Source: Albugo candida (taxonomy: Eukaryota; Oomycota; Peronosporomycetes; Albuginales). From it: DNA of 64,000 nucleotides. Under the pieces are notes generated by a model. That model saw only the letters and a list, made by a program, of their open reading frames with translations. It did no database searches and was not told the origin of the DNA. Shown piece by piece: positions 1-12,900 of this stretch (the stretch's first letter is position 1; each line of letters starts with the position of its first letter). The stretch lies in the NCBI GenBank assembly GCA_040437565.1, contig JBDOQK010000048.1, forward strand, positions 62,001 to 126,000. The letters run 5' to 3'. The translations under genes and the position numbers were made by a program.

Positions 1-3000
1 AAAAAATCCTTTCATTATCGTTCCTCGAAATGTATCGTAGAAAATCTCGGCCTTCCCACTAACTCCATCAACCACTGCATCCTGGAGATATATTCTGTCT
101 CCGCTCCCGTCCAGGACCGAAAATGTGATGTTCCAAACGACTTTGGAAGTGGTAAATTTGCTCACTTTGATCGGGTACAAGCCCAAACCTTTAGAAATTG
201 CTTCATGCAGATCATCGGTATTTGCATCGATGCTAACTTTAGCCCATCTCGATGCATTTGTCGTCAATCCAAGAGTAATCTCCCCGGTTGTCTCGGCCGC
301 GGCTCCCGATATACGCATAACACTTTTCGATACTTCTGAAGTTGAACTGAGATTATCATCGACAATTCTGAGCATTTTCCGCTCACTTGCATCCAGATCA
401 AATGTGATATCCCAACAGAAACCATAATAATTTGGCACATACGACCTAGAGACATTGACATTTAAAGCCCCCTCTATTGATCCCAATATATCTCGAAGCT
501 CCAAGGCGCGAATCATAGAACTCAACACGGGCGTTACACTCAGTCCATACGCCAAGACAAAATGGCCAGATATGGGGCTCTGAGAGGATATTATTATTCG
601 TTGAACTTCCATGACCTTATCTTGTTGTGGAATGTGTATTGATACGACAGGTTGTGACAAATTACTCTGAAGCAGTTTTATTGACTGAATCTCACTTCGA
701 ATTGGTTTTTTCGCTCCATCTTGTAAAGTGTGCACATGAACTCTGGCCCCTTCGTCATTACTTATCAGAAGCTGATTATCTGACATCAACATATCGATGT
801 TTCCAGCCGTGGGTTGAAATGTCACTGTCCAAGAGTAACAAGAATGATCGTACGGATCGGATCGAGTTATGGCCATGACCGGAAGAAACTCGGACAGGAT
901 GCTGAACATAGAATTTCGGGTCCCATCCATACCCGGAGCATCATATGCGATATACCTTGACCAACGTATACCGGTCCCGACGCTATTTGTTGATCCTAGC
1001 GAAAAGTATCCACTCAAATCCGAGCCTCGTGATTTTAGATGTGTTGATATCACCTGTACTTCCGATCGTGCGATAAACGCCGCGATGACGATTTCGAATA
1101 TAGTTGGTCTCAGGGTACTAGAAGGAGTATAACAGCGAACTGAGGTGCTTGACTGTTGGTAGGCAGGCACCACAAAGTTTCGTGAGCGTCTGTGGCCAAA
1201 TTGGCAGTGTGTAATGCGTAGTCCTCTCTCAGTTGAGTGGTAGTCAACCACGGTCGCGGTGCCACCGTTGAAGGGACCCGATTGAGGATTTATTTTCCGT
1301 AATTCAATCTCCGGGTAATAATTGAAACGAGTTGAATTTGGTATCGGAATAAAGTCTTTGTTATTGTTTGAGATTCTGAGGCTTGCCCACCCTTTTGCCC
1401 GATAAAGCTCCGCATTACTACAGGTGGAATTGCACCAATGTCCTAGAATTGAAGGGGCTTTACAAACGACCGAATTGCTTGATAGAAAAATCCCTTTTCC
1501 AACGCTAGTCGACGTATAATTCCTTGCAGGAGTATTGATTGACCACGAGCAGCTTAACATGGATGAATTGATAAAGTTGGTGCCTTGTATAGTTACTGAC
1601 GAGCCCCCATGACTCGATCCTGAATTTGGATAAATAAAACTCTTCAGAATGATTTCTTCGTAATAAGTGAAAATTGCTGTTCCAATAGATTCAAGACCAG
1701 CATCTGCTGAGTGCCCATCAAAGAACATTCGCAGTGCTACGTACACGGATCGTACCGCTGTAGATGGAGGACTTGTGCAACTCACAGCGGTGGCATTCAA
1801 AAAGAACGCATCGGAAATTGTTTGTCCAAAGACACACATAAGGCGCGACTCTGAAGTAAACCACTCCCCCCTGAGTATTATAGGAGTTCCGCCTCTTGTT
1901 GGACCGATGTTAGGTTGTACATCCCAAACGGTAGGATTACGTACATATTGATACGTGAGTCGGTTTTGCGCGACGTCTTGTCCATTATACAACACTTCTA
2001 CACCAACACAACCTGTTCGTAGACGAATTGAATCGATGCTGGATTTTGCATCAGTTGGGTCACCAACATGAAGTAAATACGCTTTTAGAAGAGGTTGCAT
2101 ACAATGACCCAATTTCAAAGGTAATGTGTCGAATGTTATATTCCAAACAATTTGAAATGAATTTTGCAGGTCTACGAGTTCAATGGATACATTCCTGACT
2201 CGGAAAGAGCCATTGACCAACTCTTCAATTGCTGCTGCGATCTCGTACCCTCTTGATGAGAGGTTTAAATTGTCGACTGAGCTGTCACCGTATGTGAGTT
2301 TTACTCTTCTACTTAGCGAGTGGGCATATCCTTCCTGTAAGCGAGACACTCGGGCTTCACGTCGACTAGATTCGATTGTAAAAAGATTTACTTTACCAAA
2401 ACCACTCGGGAATTCCACGGTCCAATTGCGGCCCGAATTTCTATCTGTAGAGCTATCATGTATTTTGATATCCCGACTAATTAGAATTGCTTTTATAGCT
2501 TCTTGCATATCAACGGCTGTAGAACTGGTTGATAAAGGTTTTGATACTTTTCCTCCGAATCCAAGTCTAATTGGAGAAATCGATGCACAAGGATATTTTG
2601 TTCTACGGACAACTCCTTTCCCCCGTGTATTAGATAGATGGTTGACTTCTATCTGAATCAATGGACGAGCCTTTGGTATGATTCGATCATCGAGAAACGT
2701 AATTTCCCAGCTGTAGCCGTCGTAATGATCATTGTGATCGCGTCTCACTTGAACGATCTCTCCAAGCGAGCGAAAGACTTGTTTCATTTCAATAATCGTA
2801 GCATTCGAGGAGACTATAGCTGTTCTTTTGTTATATGTTAGCAATAAATCATCCTTAGTCGATGTGAAGTCACTTTTCCGGAGAACGATCCATCCAGCTT
2901 CGACATCTTTGCGGTATATGGAGCGAAGATTTCTTGTACAGAACGTCAGTGGACGTAACAATCCACTCTCCGATACAAACGTGACAAGCCAGCCATAGCC

Positions 3001-6000
3001 ATCCCCAAATGGAAATGGAGACTGATCGAGTCGCATGCGAGATACCACAACTGAGCCATAGAATCCTGGACTCTCAAGCAAGTCCTTCATCATATCCGCG
3101 GTTGCGTTCCAAGGGATCGATCTGTACGTGAGTCCAGCATCCGCAGAAATGGAAATATTACCCTCAATAACGGAGCTTCCATTCGCATATATCATGTACA
3201 CTTGTCCCGGGTTCGAAGCATCGATTATTTTCGTATTGACGACGTAGTGCTTCGTTGCTTCATACGGTAATGACACTCTTGGATTATCTAACTCTTGCAC
3301 ACCAGTACTTGTGATTCGCCATACATATGACGATTCACTCTGGTTTCGACCAACGAATACATCGTTGACTGCTGGAAATGACGACAAACGATCGAAAATA
3401 TCTTTAACATCATTCCTAGTTGCTGTCACTATGGAAATGGGCTTCGACTTCATTTGAATGTATGCCTTGATGTTCAATTGACTATCTGCTGGATATGAAG
3501 CATTCAATGGGATCGCAAAAGGGCCCATCGGAAGAAAAAAATCGATTTGAAAGCTTAAATGTCCAATTCGAATAACATCCCCGCGTTCAACGATGCCTGT
3601 GATATTCTCTGTCGTATGAATGATCGGCCAATTTTCTTGAACTGTAACAAACCCTGGTAAGCCAACATTGGTTGGTCCATGAGATAATTGTACTACCGAT
3701 GAGGATGGATTGCAGTTAGACCCAATCCCGTCTTGCAGTGTTTCCTGTGTTGCGATCACAGCCCCGTTTGAGTTGGGTTCTATTAACTTCACGCTAAGAT
3801 CAGGAATATCGTCGGTATTAGCAAAAGTGATCAGCCATGAAAGACTTTGGAAAAAGTCCGAGTGCAAATTTGACACGGAGACGTGGTGCCCATGAACAGC
3901 CGATAACCCTCCAACCAATGACGCAAATTCGATTTCTGAAGCCCCGGTGTCTATTGATACTTCTTCTCCAGCCAATATGAGTGAGAACCTACCAGAAATT
4001 GGCAATAATGTTCCATTGGTGACCTCGCTTATGGTAATATTTGCATCATATTTAGTAGAAACGAGAGTTGTTTGAGCACCACCAGCGGACAGCTCTGGAG
4101 TATTCGCATAAATTTTAGGGTGAGTGAATGTTACTAGCCAGATGAACGATGTTTTGCCTGACATACCATTTGTACGACTAACTGTTGCTTCCCCAACAGA
4201 CGGGAGAGCATTGAGAGCCTCTGCAATAAGTTGTGCTGAACTGTCAAAAGGTAAAAGGGGAGTGGTCTCTTCTCCAGCAAACCTTAGAAAAAAGTGCCCT
4301 GATAGCACGCCACCAGAGTCGGCTTTCGTTTCAATTCTTTGTACCTCCATCCACGTCTGTGTTTGTAAATTTATAATTGATCCATAAGCATGACTCGAGC
4401 CCTCAATCTGACGTGTATCAAGCCAAACTACATCACCAGGATTATGCGATCTATATGTTACATCCCAGAATCTACCTCCAGAGAAATCACTCCCACCATA
4501 CTTGACTTCTATGTCTGTAATGAGGTTAAGACCATACAGCGCCAATCGTATAGCATCAGATGACGCAGTTATTGGGAGAGATTCTGTTACATGTTCTGAA
4601 ATTGCCATCCTGAAGCTACCCTTTAGAGGGACGATCTGTCCCTTTCTGACCTCAGCAACTCGAATCCATGGAAGAGGTCTATAAGGCTCTGATACGATGT
4701 TGATGATTTCAAGTTGTTTCAAATCGCCGAAATTGAACGGAAATGTAATCTGCCAAGTCTTCATACTTTTTGCAATCCTTGAAATCAACGTAACATTCAA
4801 ATCATCAAGCGTTGTCAGATTACTCATTGCGTTTGCAACATCTCTTGCATTGGCATCGAACGAGATCGGATTCGTTATAGCTCCCTCGTAACCAATCTGG
4901 AAGCTTCCAATGAGTCCGGGACTGCACAAAAGAGTGACGTTTTGTATTTCTGATACCAGTCCTTTTCGACGTTCGAATGAGTCAGCTACAAACATAAGTG
5001 TATGACCTGTGAGACTATCTTCAGGGACTTTTTGTAATCTAAGGATCGGTATATCACCAGCGACATAGAAAGTAATGTCCCATCGATGACTGCTGTAGAC
5101 AGCTGAACTTGAAACATTGATCGACACCGACAAGTCAGCAAGACAGCCTGTGGACGATGTCTGCGAGTGCTCAAAATAGTAAGATCTGAGAAGATTATCG
5201 AGCACCTGCTTTAAATTCGCGAGTGATTCGATGGGAAGAAAAGCTATACTTTCTTTTCCAGAAAGAGCGAGAATGTGAGGAGTCGAATCCTGCAACGGGA
5301 CCTGAAATTCGAGGATTTGCATTTCCCACACCGACCTTCTCTGCGTGATCGCGATCCGTTGTATATTCGGTGTATGGCGTAACGTTAGATTAATGCGTTG
5401 GATTTCAGATCGCTTACTAATCGCATAGTGTTGAGATTCAATTTGAGGGTGGACGCCAAGCATATCACTGCTTGAGGCCGTAAAGGGGTGCGAAAAAGAA
5501 TAACCAACAGGAAAATGTATGAACCACTCTCGATCACCGTTCAGACCTGGACCTTTCATTGTGCAGTAGGCACTTCCTAGCCATGATTGGAGTGTCGAGC
5601 AATTCGCATTGACACTGATTGCTCTAGATTCTTTAGTCAGTGGATGTCGAAGAATCATGTTTCCTTTCAAGGGCATTGGTGTTCCACGCATGCTAACAAG
5701 AATAGAAAGACCGGGTGATAAATTGCTTTGTAAGTCTCCATATTTTCCAGAAAGATTGAAGGACTTATCATTCGATTGAATCAATGGGATATCTCGATAA
5801 GCTTCAGGGAAATTTATCAAGAAAGTTCTAAGGCTGTCTGGAGACTCCACTTCTCGAACTAGGGCTGATCTGGATTGATCTAAGTTCTGCAACAAAGATT
5901 GTAAATCTCGAGCGGTAGCATTATATGGCAATTCGGTTGTTGTCTCACCACCGATTGAGAGAGTGAAAAATCCATATGGCAAATGAGAAGTTGCATTTCT

Positions 6001-6960
6001 AGTACGAATTACATTGCTCCCAACGTTCGTTAGCATACTGGTGTCTACTTGCAACATTTTTTGCATGCCAGGATTCCGAACAAATATGATTTCCCAGAAG
6101 TAGGTTGTTTCTATTTCATGATTCGATAACACGGTATTCTCGCGGTAAAAGCGCACAAATGGCCGCTTTACACCACTGAGACCTAATAGTGCAGAGCCCA
6201 TACCGTCCGCATCAGCATGTACATTAACCATCACGCTGTTTGAAGAGCCTATAATCGCAAATGACCCATCCAAGATACTATCTAGATGAGCTCCGTGTAT
6301 GGAAAGAACCTGTATCTCGGCCACCGTACCCCGTCGAATCCTATCAACCATACACCATGATTGACTTCCTTGTGAAGCATCTGTGTTAATACTCAACAGC
6401 GGTACGGGTCCGACAGTAGATGTGAATGTAACAAGCCAATAATGGGAGTTATTGTCAAAATCCGAAGCCGGAGACACTTCAAATCTTANNNNNNNNNNNN
6501 NNNNNNNNNNNNNNNNNNNNNNNNNNNNNNNNNNNNNNNNNNNNNNNNNNNNNNNNNNNNNNNNNNNNNNNNNNNNNNNNNNNNNNNNTTGACTTCCTTG
6601 TGAAGCATCTGTGTTAATACTCAACAGCGGTACGGGTCCGACAGTAGATGTGAATGTAACAAGCCAATAATGGGAGTTATTGTCAAAATCCGAAGCCGGA
6701 GACACTTCAAATCTTAGCGCCCATGAAGCAGCTTCAGAGAGAGCTTGGGAGAGCTTTATATGATCTACATTGTAAGGGAGCCATTCTGTGAGGCCATTGG
6801 AAACCACTATCTGGAATCTTCCCCCAACTTCATTACCGACAGATACGGATATGCGCTGTACTTCCGGTAGTTCAGCTGTGTAGACGAACTCGACAAGCTG
6901 GATTGCGGGTTCATATCCTCCAGATAGAGTTCTGATGTGGATCATTTCGTGGTCGTAAGA
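1..6960 (-). repeat. Array of about 17 protein modules of 95-100 residues
   Basis: The deduced protein contains a recurring unit spaced about 280-330 bp apart, with interruptions. Its pattern is G-x-F-x-L, then G-x-x-T-x-x-L-P/F, A-x-x-(hydrophobic)-x-x-A-L-x-x-L, a short V-x-V-S/T-R strand, and a closing aromatic-W-x-V/I-T-F often followed by G-D-(I/V)-P. Clear closing motifs lie near 6670, 6090, 5820, 5520, 5070, 4760, 4450, 4130, 3830, 2990, 2700, 2400, 2140, 820, 410 and 130. Three IPT/TIG repeats interrupt the array between about 1130 and 1960. I know similar units from other very long algal, oomycete and bacterial proteins but cannot give a family name. Confidence 0.7.
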
Positions 6961-9900
6961 ATTATAATTGGTGAATTTCATTTGTAATATTTGACTTGAA
7001 GCTGACCAAATTTTAGTAGAAATGGTTTGTACTTCTGGTTGATAAGGCACATAAGGTAGGTATATGCTTTGAATCTCATTTTGCTCTTTAGGAACTTCAA
7101 AGCGGAATTGTTGAATCTCGGTGCTCATGTCATCTTGCGAGTATGACGGAGGTGTTTGACACTCAAGCTCATTCTCGTTCCTCATAATCCCAGCACTTTT
7201 TTCCCCATCGAACAAGCATACCACATTGGAATCAGCTTTAAAACCAGTGCCTACAATTTTCACACTGTTTCCCCCGTATATACTTCCATAAGCTGGGTGT
7301 ATTGTGGACAAAGTCGGAGTGTTCAGGACGTAGAAGAATAGTTTATCACTCGTGTAGTCGATTCCCCCATTCAGTGAAATATCGAGAAGGTATGTGAGAG
7401 GCTGTAGTTTGGGCGAGATACAGAAAACTGAACAATTAGCCCACGATCCCTGAACAGTAGATCCGTCGAAATTGTTAGCTTTGAAGCGGCATGTGACGTC
7501 CTCTATCAGGAGCGAATCCAGGCAAACCTCTAATCTAACTTGAATCCTTGTACCTCCTTCGATAGAACCTGAATTAGGATATAAATTTAGCAACCTTGTC
7601 CACCTGACGTAAGTAAATGACTGATGCGTCAGATCCTCTTGAAATCCAGCCACGCCATCTATCCCCTCTACAAGAAATGGTACGATAGACTTACTACCGG
7701 TGATTGTAGGAGGGAAAGACAAACGTGACCGAGGTGGTGAGTTGCAACTGTATTCGGTCGGCGACATATTTCCAGCTTTAACATATATCGAACCAAATTT
7801 ACAAAAGAGGCGAAGGTCCCGCCGTGAGTTTTTGCTGGGAGGACGAAGGGTTCTAAAGGTTACATTGGTACCTCCACTGAACGGCCCACTCATAGGATGA
7901 TAGGATTGTATCATTATCACGTCTGTGTACGCGAAACGAAGTGTTGTTGAGGGGTTAGTATAGTCGATATCATTACCAGCGACTGCAACCAAAATGTTTT
8001 TCGCATGTACCTCCGCTGGGAAGACACATTCAATCTGACGGCTTGATCGAAAAGTAGCTGGAGCACTATGTAATTCCCCGATCATACATCTCAAGCCGTC
8101 ATCTTCTGAAAAAAATGTACCATGAATCGCCACTGTTACTTCTTCATTTAAATGCCAACTAGTGGGGCTAATTCGGGATAGAAGATAAGGTCGGTGCAGC
8201 AACAAAGTCTTCGTTGTCGTGCTATATTCCACACCGTTGTTTGAGGCTTGGACTTTCAGCGCAAGAAATTTCCGGGCTTTTAAATTCTTTAATTGATCCA
8301 ACTCACATTTTATACGAGTAGGAGAAATAAAAACTGCGGGTACTTGGAGCCCATTCAGTCGACATGATAACCATTGTGTGTTCAAAAAGTCCTCGCCGGT
8401 GATAATGAGACTATTCAAATGACCAAAATAAGCCTTCTGTGGGGTGATTGAGGAAACCGTTGGATTACGGACATAGTAGTAATCCATAGTTTGTGTAGCG
8501 TAGCTTGGTCGATGGCTCGAGGTGAAGATATCAGTGATACCAAAATAAAAACTTTGCTGAACGAGGCCGAAATGTATACTTGACAGAGACTCTCCTGGAG
8601 GACTGCTGCATTCTAGCGTACTTTCATTTACGTATTTTAATGGAGCAAGGCGTCGTCCAAATGCGCATGATAGAAACCTAATCTGTTGAAGGTCAATTCG
8701 ATCAAACTCACTGCACGAAAAACGAACTCGCGTTTTCCCTTCAATCTGGCCAAATGAAGGGAAAATCTTGGTGATATGAAAGGTTGACAAAATCTGAATT
8801 TTGTTTTCGCTATCCACAAAAGTGTCGTTGTCCAACGAAATCGACACAGAATGCTCACCATCTGCAAGCCTATGCACAGGAACAGAGCACGTGATGAGAG
8901 CTGGCGAAATCCATTTTGCACGTGCGACGGTATAGCTTTCTCCAAACTTGCAAACCGATAAATTTGACGCGTACGGTGAAAAATTTCTTCCACGTATTTC
9001 TAGGTGCGGAGGTTTTGCATCATTCCTTTGAGCGCGAAAGAGCCTCAATGGCATAATAGAATCAACACTGGGACAGACATCATACGAAAAAACGAGAGTA
9101 TTGCTCATGTCGGCGCCGGCGTTGATGCTCAAAGATACGGAGATAAGTCTTTTTCGAGCAGACAATTTAAANNNNNNNNNNNNNNNNNNNNNNNNNNNNN
9201 NNNNNNNNNNNNNNNNNNNNNNNNNNNNNNNNNNNNNNNNNNNNNNNNNNNNNNNNNNNNNNNNNNNNNNNATTTTGTTTTCGCTATCCACAAAAGTGTC
9301 GTTGTCCAACGAAATCGACACAGAATGCTCACCATCTGCAAGCCTATGCACAGGAACAGAGCACGTGATGAGAGCTGGCGAAATCCATTTTGCACGTGCG
9401 ACGGTATAGCTTTCTCCAAACTTGCAAACCGATAAATTTGACGCGTACGGTGAAAAATTTCTTCCACGTATTTCTAGGTGCGGAGGTTTTGCATCATTCC
9501 TTTGAGCGCGAAAGAGCCTCAATGGCATAATAGAATCAACACTGGGACAGACATCATACGAAAAAACGAGAGTATTGCTCATGTCGGCGCCGGCGTTGAT
9601 GCTCAAAGATACGGAGATAAGTCTTTTTCGAGCAGACAATTTAAAGTCATCTTTTGGGATCGTTACACGAACTTGAGTTGGAGTCACAACGTCGGGGATT
9701 ACTACGACAACAACTTCATTTGCTTTCTCATCCATGCTTCGAAAGTAGATCAGCACGTTATCATGTAATGTACCCAGGTTCAATCCCTTCAAATGCAGCT
9801 TCGTTTTTTGCACATTATTTAGATGGTTCGGATGCAAAGACAATAACATTGGATGATTTACATATGTGAATGTAACATTGCGTTTGGGTCTGACAAGCAA

Positions 9901-12900
9901 TTTCTTTTCCATATTGGTCGAGTATATTACAATTGCGAAGGGATGTGTTGAGGGTCTCGTAACACCATCAGTTTGGCACGGCTGAGATCGTTTTATTGGA
10001 AGCTCGGTATCGCCAACCTGACAATATATATGCAAGGTGCTAAGCTGCGCAATCAATCTGTCGTTAAAGTTCTCTGGTAAGATGTGAATTTGAGTACCAC
10101 CTTGCATTGAACCGATCGTTGGACTGATATAGAAATCTTCCGTAAACAGCAAATTGTCTAAGAAACCTGTATCACCGATCATTTGAGCATAGTCTTGACC
10201 ATTGTTGCCTATAGCAATAGTTGACTCGAACAAGATCCAGGGATTCGAAACTTCGCTGTACAAACAGGACTCATTGATATAAGTTGAATTGATTGGCATA
10301 GATTGAATTGTTTGATTCCAATCTGGTGAGCTTCTTGAGTCATGATCCATAGCAGCTATAACAGAACTTGATTCTGTGAAGTCGGTTCCAAGTATCCAAA
10401 GTGCGAAAGAATTAGAACCGGTTTTGGTCAGGAGTGGCATCGCATGAATATGCTGAATGCTAGGTTGTGTATAGCCCATAAAAAGAATAGCATTTGACAG
10501 AATACTCCCATGTGAACGTATCTGAATTGAGAGCTCTTTTTCGCCGGCGTTGGTTTGGCCAAATTTGGGATTCCTTGGTACAAGGCAGTGCAAAATGCTT
10601 CCTGTTTTCGATTTGTAAGCTTTTACTTTGAAAGCATTGCCAAAAATGCATTCGATAGTTTCGTCATTTTGATCATATGAAGCATCTAGATACAGTTTTG
10701 TTCCTCCGTAAGTAGGCCCACTTCTCGGTTTGATTGACCGTAGTCTTAGATCCGATATTATTCTTATTGTCTTAAGAACTCGTGTTGGATCAACTTCTAG
10801 GCTCAAACCAATAAATTCGATACCACGTGGAAGCGGAGGAGACAGGCATAAACGATGCGTTTCATTTACTCGTATAATTGACTCTTGCCATCTGAATGTC
10901 TTGATTGAGTCCGAGGTAAACACACACTCACTCGCAAATGATATTGTCTGAGACGCGCAGTTATTGCACGTCAGATATAGCGGAATGCGGCCGGATCTTG
11001 TAGCCACAAGGGGACTGACTGTAAATTCTTGCATGATATCGTCTAGCCTAAGTCTTAACTTTTGAGTTGTGAAGTCAACGCCATTCAGTGTGATCTCGAC
11101 ATGCACAAATCCACTATACCACAGCTCTGAAGTCATTTGGCCTGATTCTTTCGCGCCTAGTTCGCAGCGAATTGTGCTGGGGGTCAAAAGTATCGCAGTA
11201 GCTCGCACCTGTGTTCCGATTTTACAAAGTAGTGCTGATGTATTCTGGAATCCACTGCCTGTAGCCAAAATTACCACGGGATATGGTTCATCTTGTGAGA
11301 AGCTTGAGATTACTTGTATCATGCTGAGTTCTGGATCTTCATAGTATGTGTATAAATCAGCTGATGATAATAATTCACTCCCGTTTTTCGAGCTCCTTAC
11401 AGAAACTCGAACATTGGCTTGATTTGAAGTTGCATTAGGTAGACTGGGTAATGGTGGGGTGCTGCAGCTTATAACAGATTCATTTACGCGCTTACCTAAG
11501 TGCAAAGCCCCACCAATGTCGCAAAAGAAAAAGTCTCGTTCGTGCAGAAAGACGTCGAGATGTATGTTGATATTTGTACCCCCACGAACACTTCCAAATG
11601 AAGGTGTGATAGCTTTGAGCTTCGGTAAAATTCCTCGTTCGGATGTTAGATGAACATCAAATGTGCTGAAGAGCTTTGTTTGTAAATAAAGCTCCACTCG
11701 GCGGAGTATGACTCGATTGCAAACCAGTTTGCACTTTGAGAAATCATGCGGTAGTTGAAAAGTTACGTTTCGCCATCCAATTGTAGATAGCAAAGATTCC
11801 CTATATCTGGTGAGCCGAGTAATACCCTTTAGATCTTGATACGTCATTGTGGTTCTACATGCCCAAGATCGTGATGAAGAAAAATCTATTCCGCTTATAA
11901 TGAGATCGTCATAATCCGGTGAATGACTAACCAGTTTGAATTGGAGAGGAAGCGAGCCTGGAATGATCTGCAGTTTATCAGATGCTACAGCTATCTCTTG
12001 ACCATGATGGTGGATTGAGACACTGATGGCTTCCGTAGGCATCAAGGGTATGACGCATTCAATAAGCGTACTTGCTATCACATTTGTCTCAACTGATCTA
12101 TAATTTCCAAACTGACAAGCGTGGTCTTCAATGAAGTTTGAGCCATATAGACGAAGTATCTGATTTGGTTGCTGAGAAACTAGTTGCGGAGTAAAATAAA
12201 AAATCGTAGGACTAATTGTATAGCGAAAGCTCATCGTGTTTTCACTATATCGCTCTTTATTCAGGAAGACTGAAGCATTGATCACTGTTTCTGTATGAAC
12301 GGAAGACGGTTTGGGGGGTGTATCACAAGTTAGAATGAGATATGGCTTGGATTTAACATGAAGAACTTTCGCACTTCTCAATATGATCCATGTAGCGTCA
12401 TTGTGACTTGTGAACGCACAGTCGAAACTGAAGGTTTCATTGATTACAAATGCCGCATGCTCCAAAGCGAGACGAAGAAGGGTACCACCTTGACTGTCTC
12501 CACTATCAGGCTCGAGTGATAATAACATTTTGCTGGAGAAGAATGAGAACTTTTTGGGTAAACTTGCACTACTCTCAATCGTAATTTGATTGATCTTGAG
12601 TAAGAATGGTACTTGAGTTGCAGGAATTCCTACAGGGCTTTTGCATATGACTTCAGAGTCGGACACAAGCGTGCCTTCCACGGGACTTGAACCAAACCAG
12701 CAATTAATATTCAAACACTTTTCTTCTTTCGGGATGTATAGTCTTGTGAGCTCTAGAAGAATATCCGTTCCGCCAAGAGCTGATCCAGCAAGTTTCGAGG
12801 TTTTCTTAATGTGTACATCAGGAACAAATTCGAACCTGACACTGTCACTTATCGCGTAAAAATTCGAATCCAAGACCCTGAACTGAGCAACCTGTGCTTC

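Noticed and set aside
8637-9467. Two identical minus-strand peptides starting MEEIFHRTRQIYRF
   Set aside because: They are an off-frame reading of the giant gene, duplicated by the contig overlap at gap B. They are not a tandem gene pair.
125-12859. Many plus-strand frames of 60-157 codons over the left 13 kb (for example 2183-2656)
   Set aside because: They are shadows of the continuous minus-strand frame of the giant gene. Their peptides have no motif, while the minus strand gives repeated domains.
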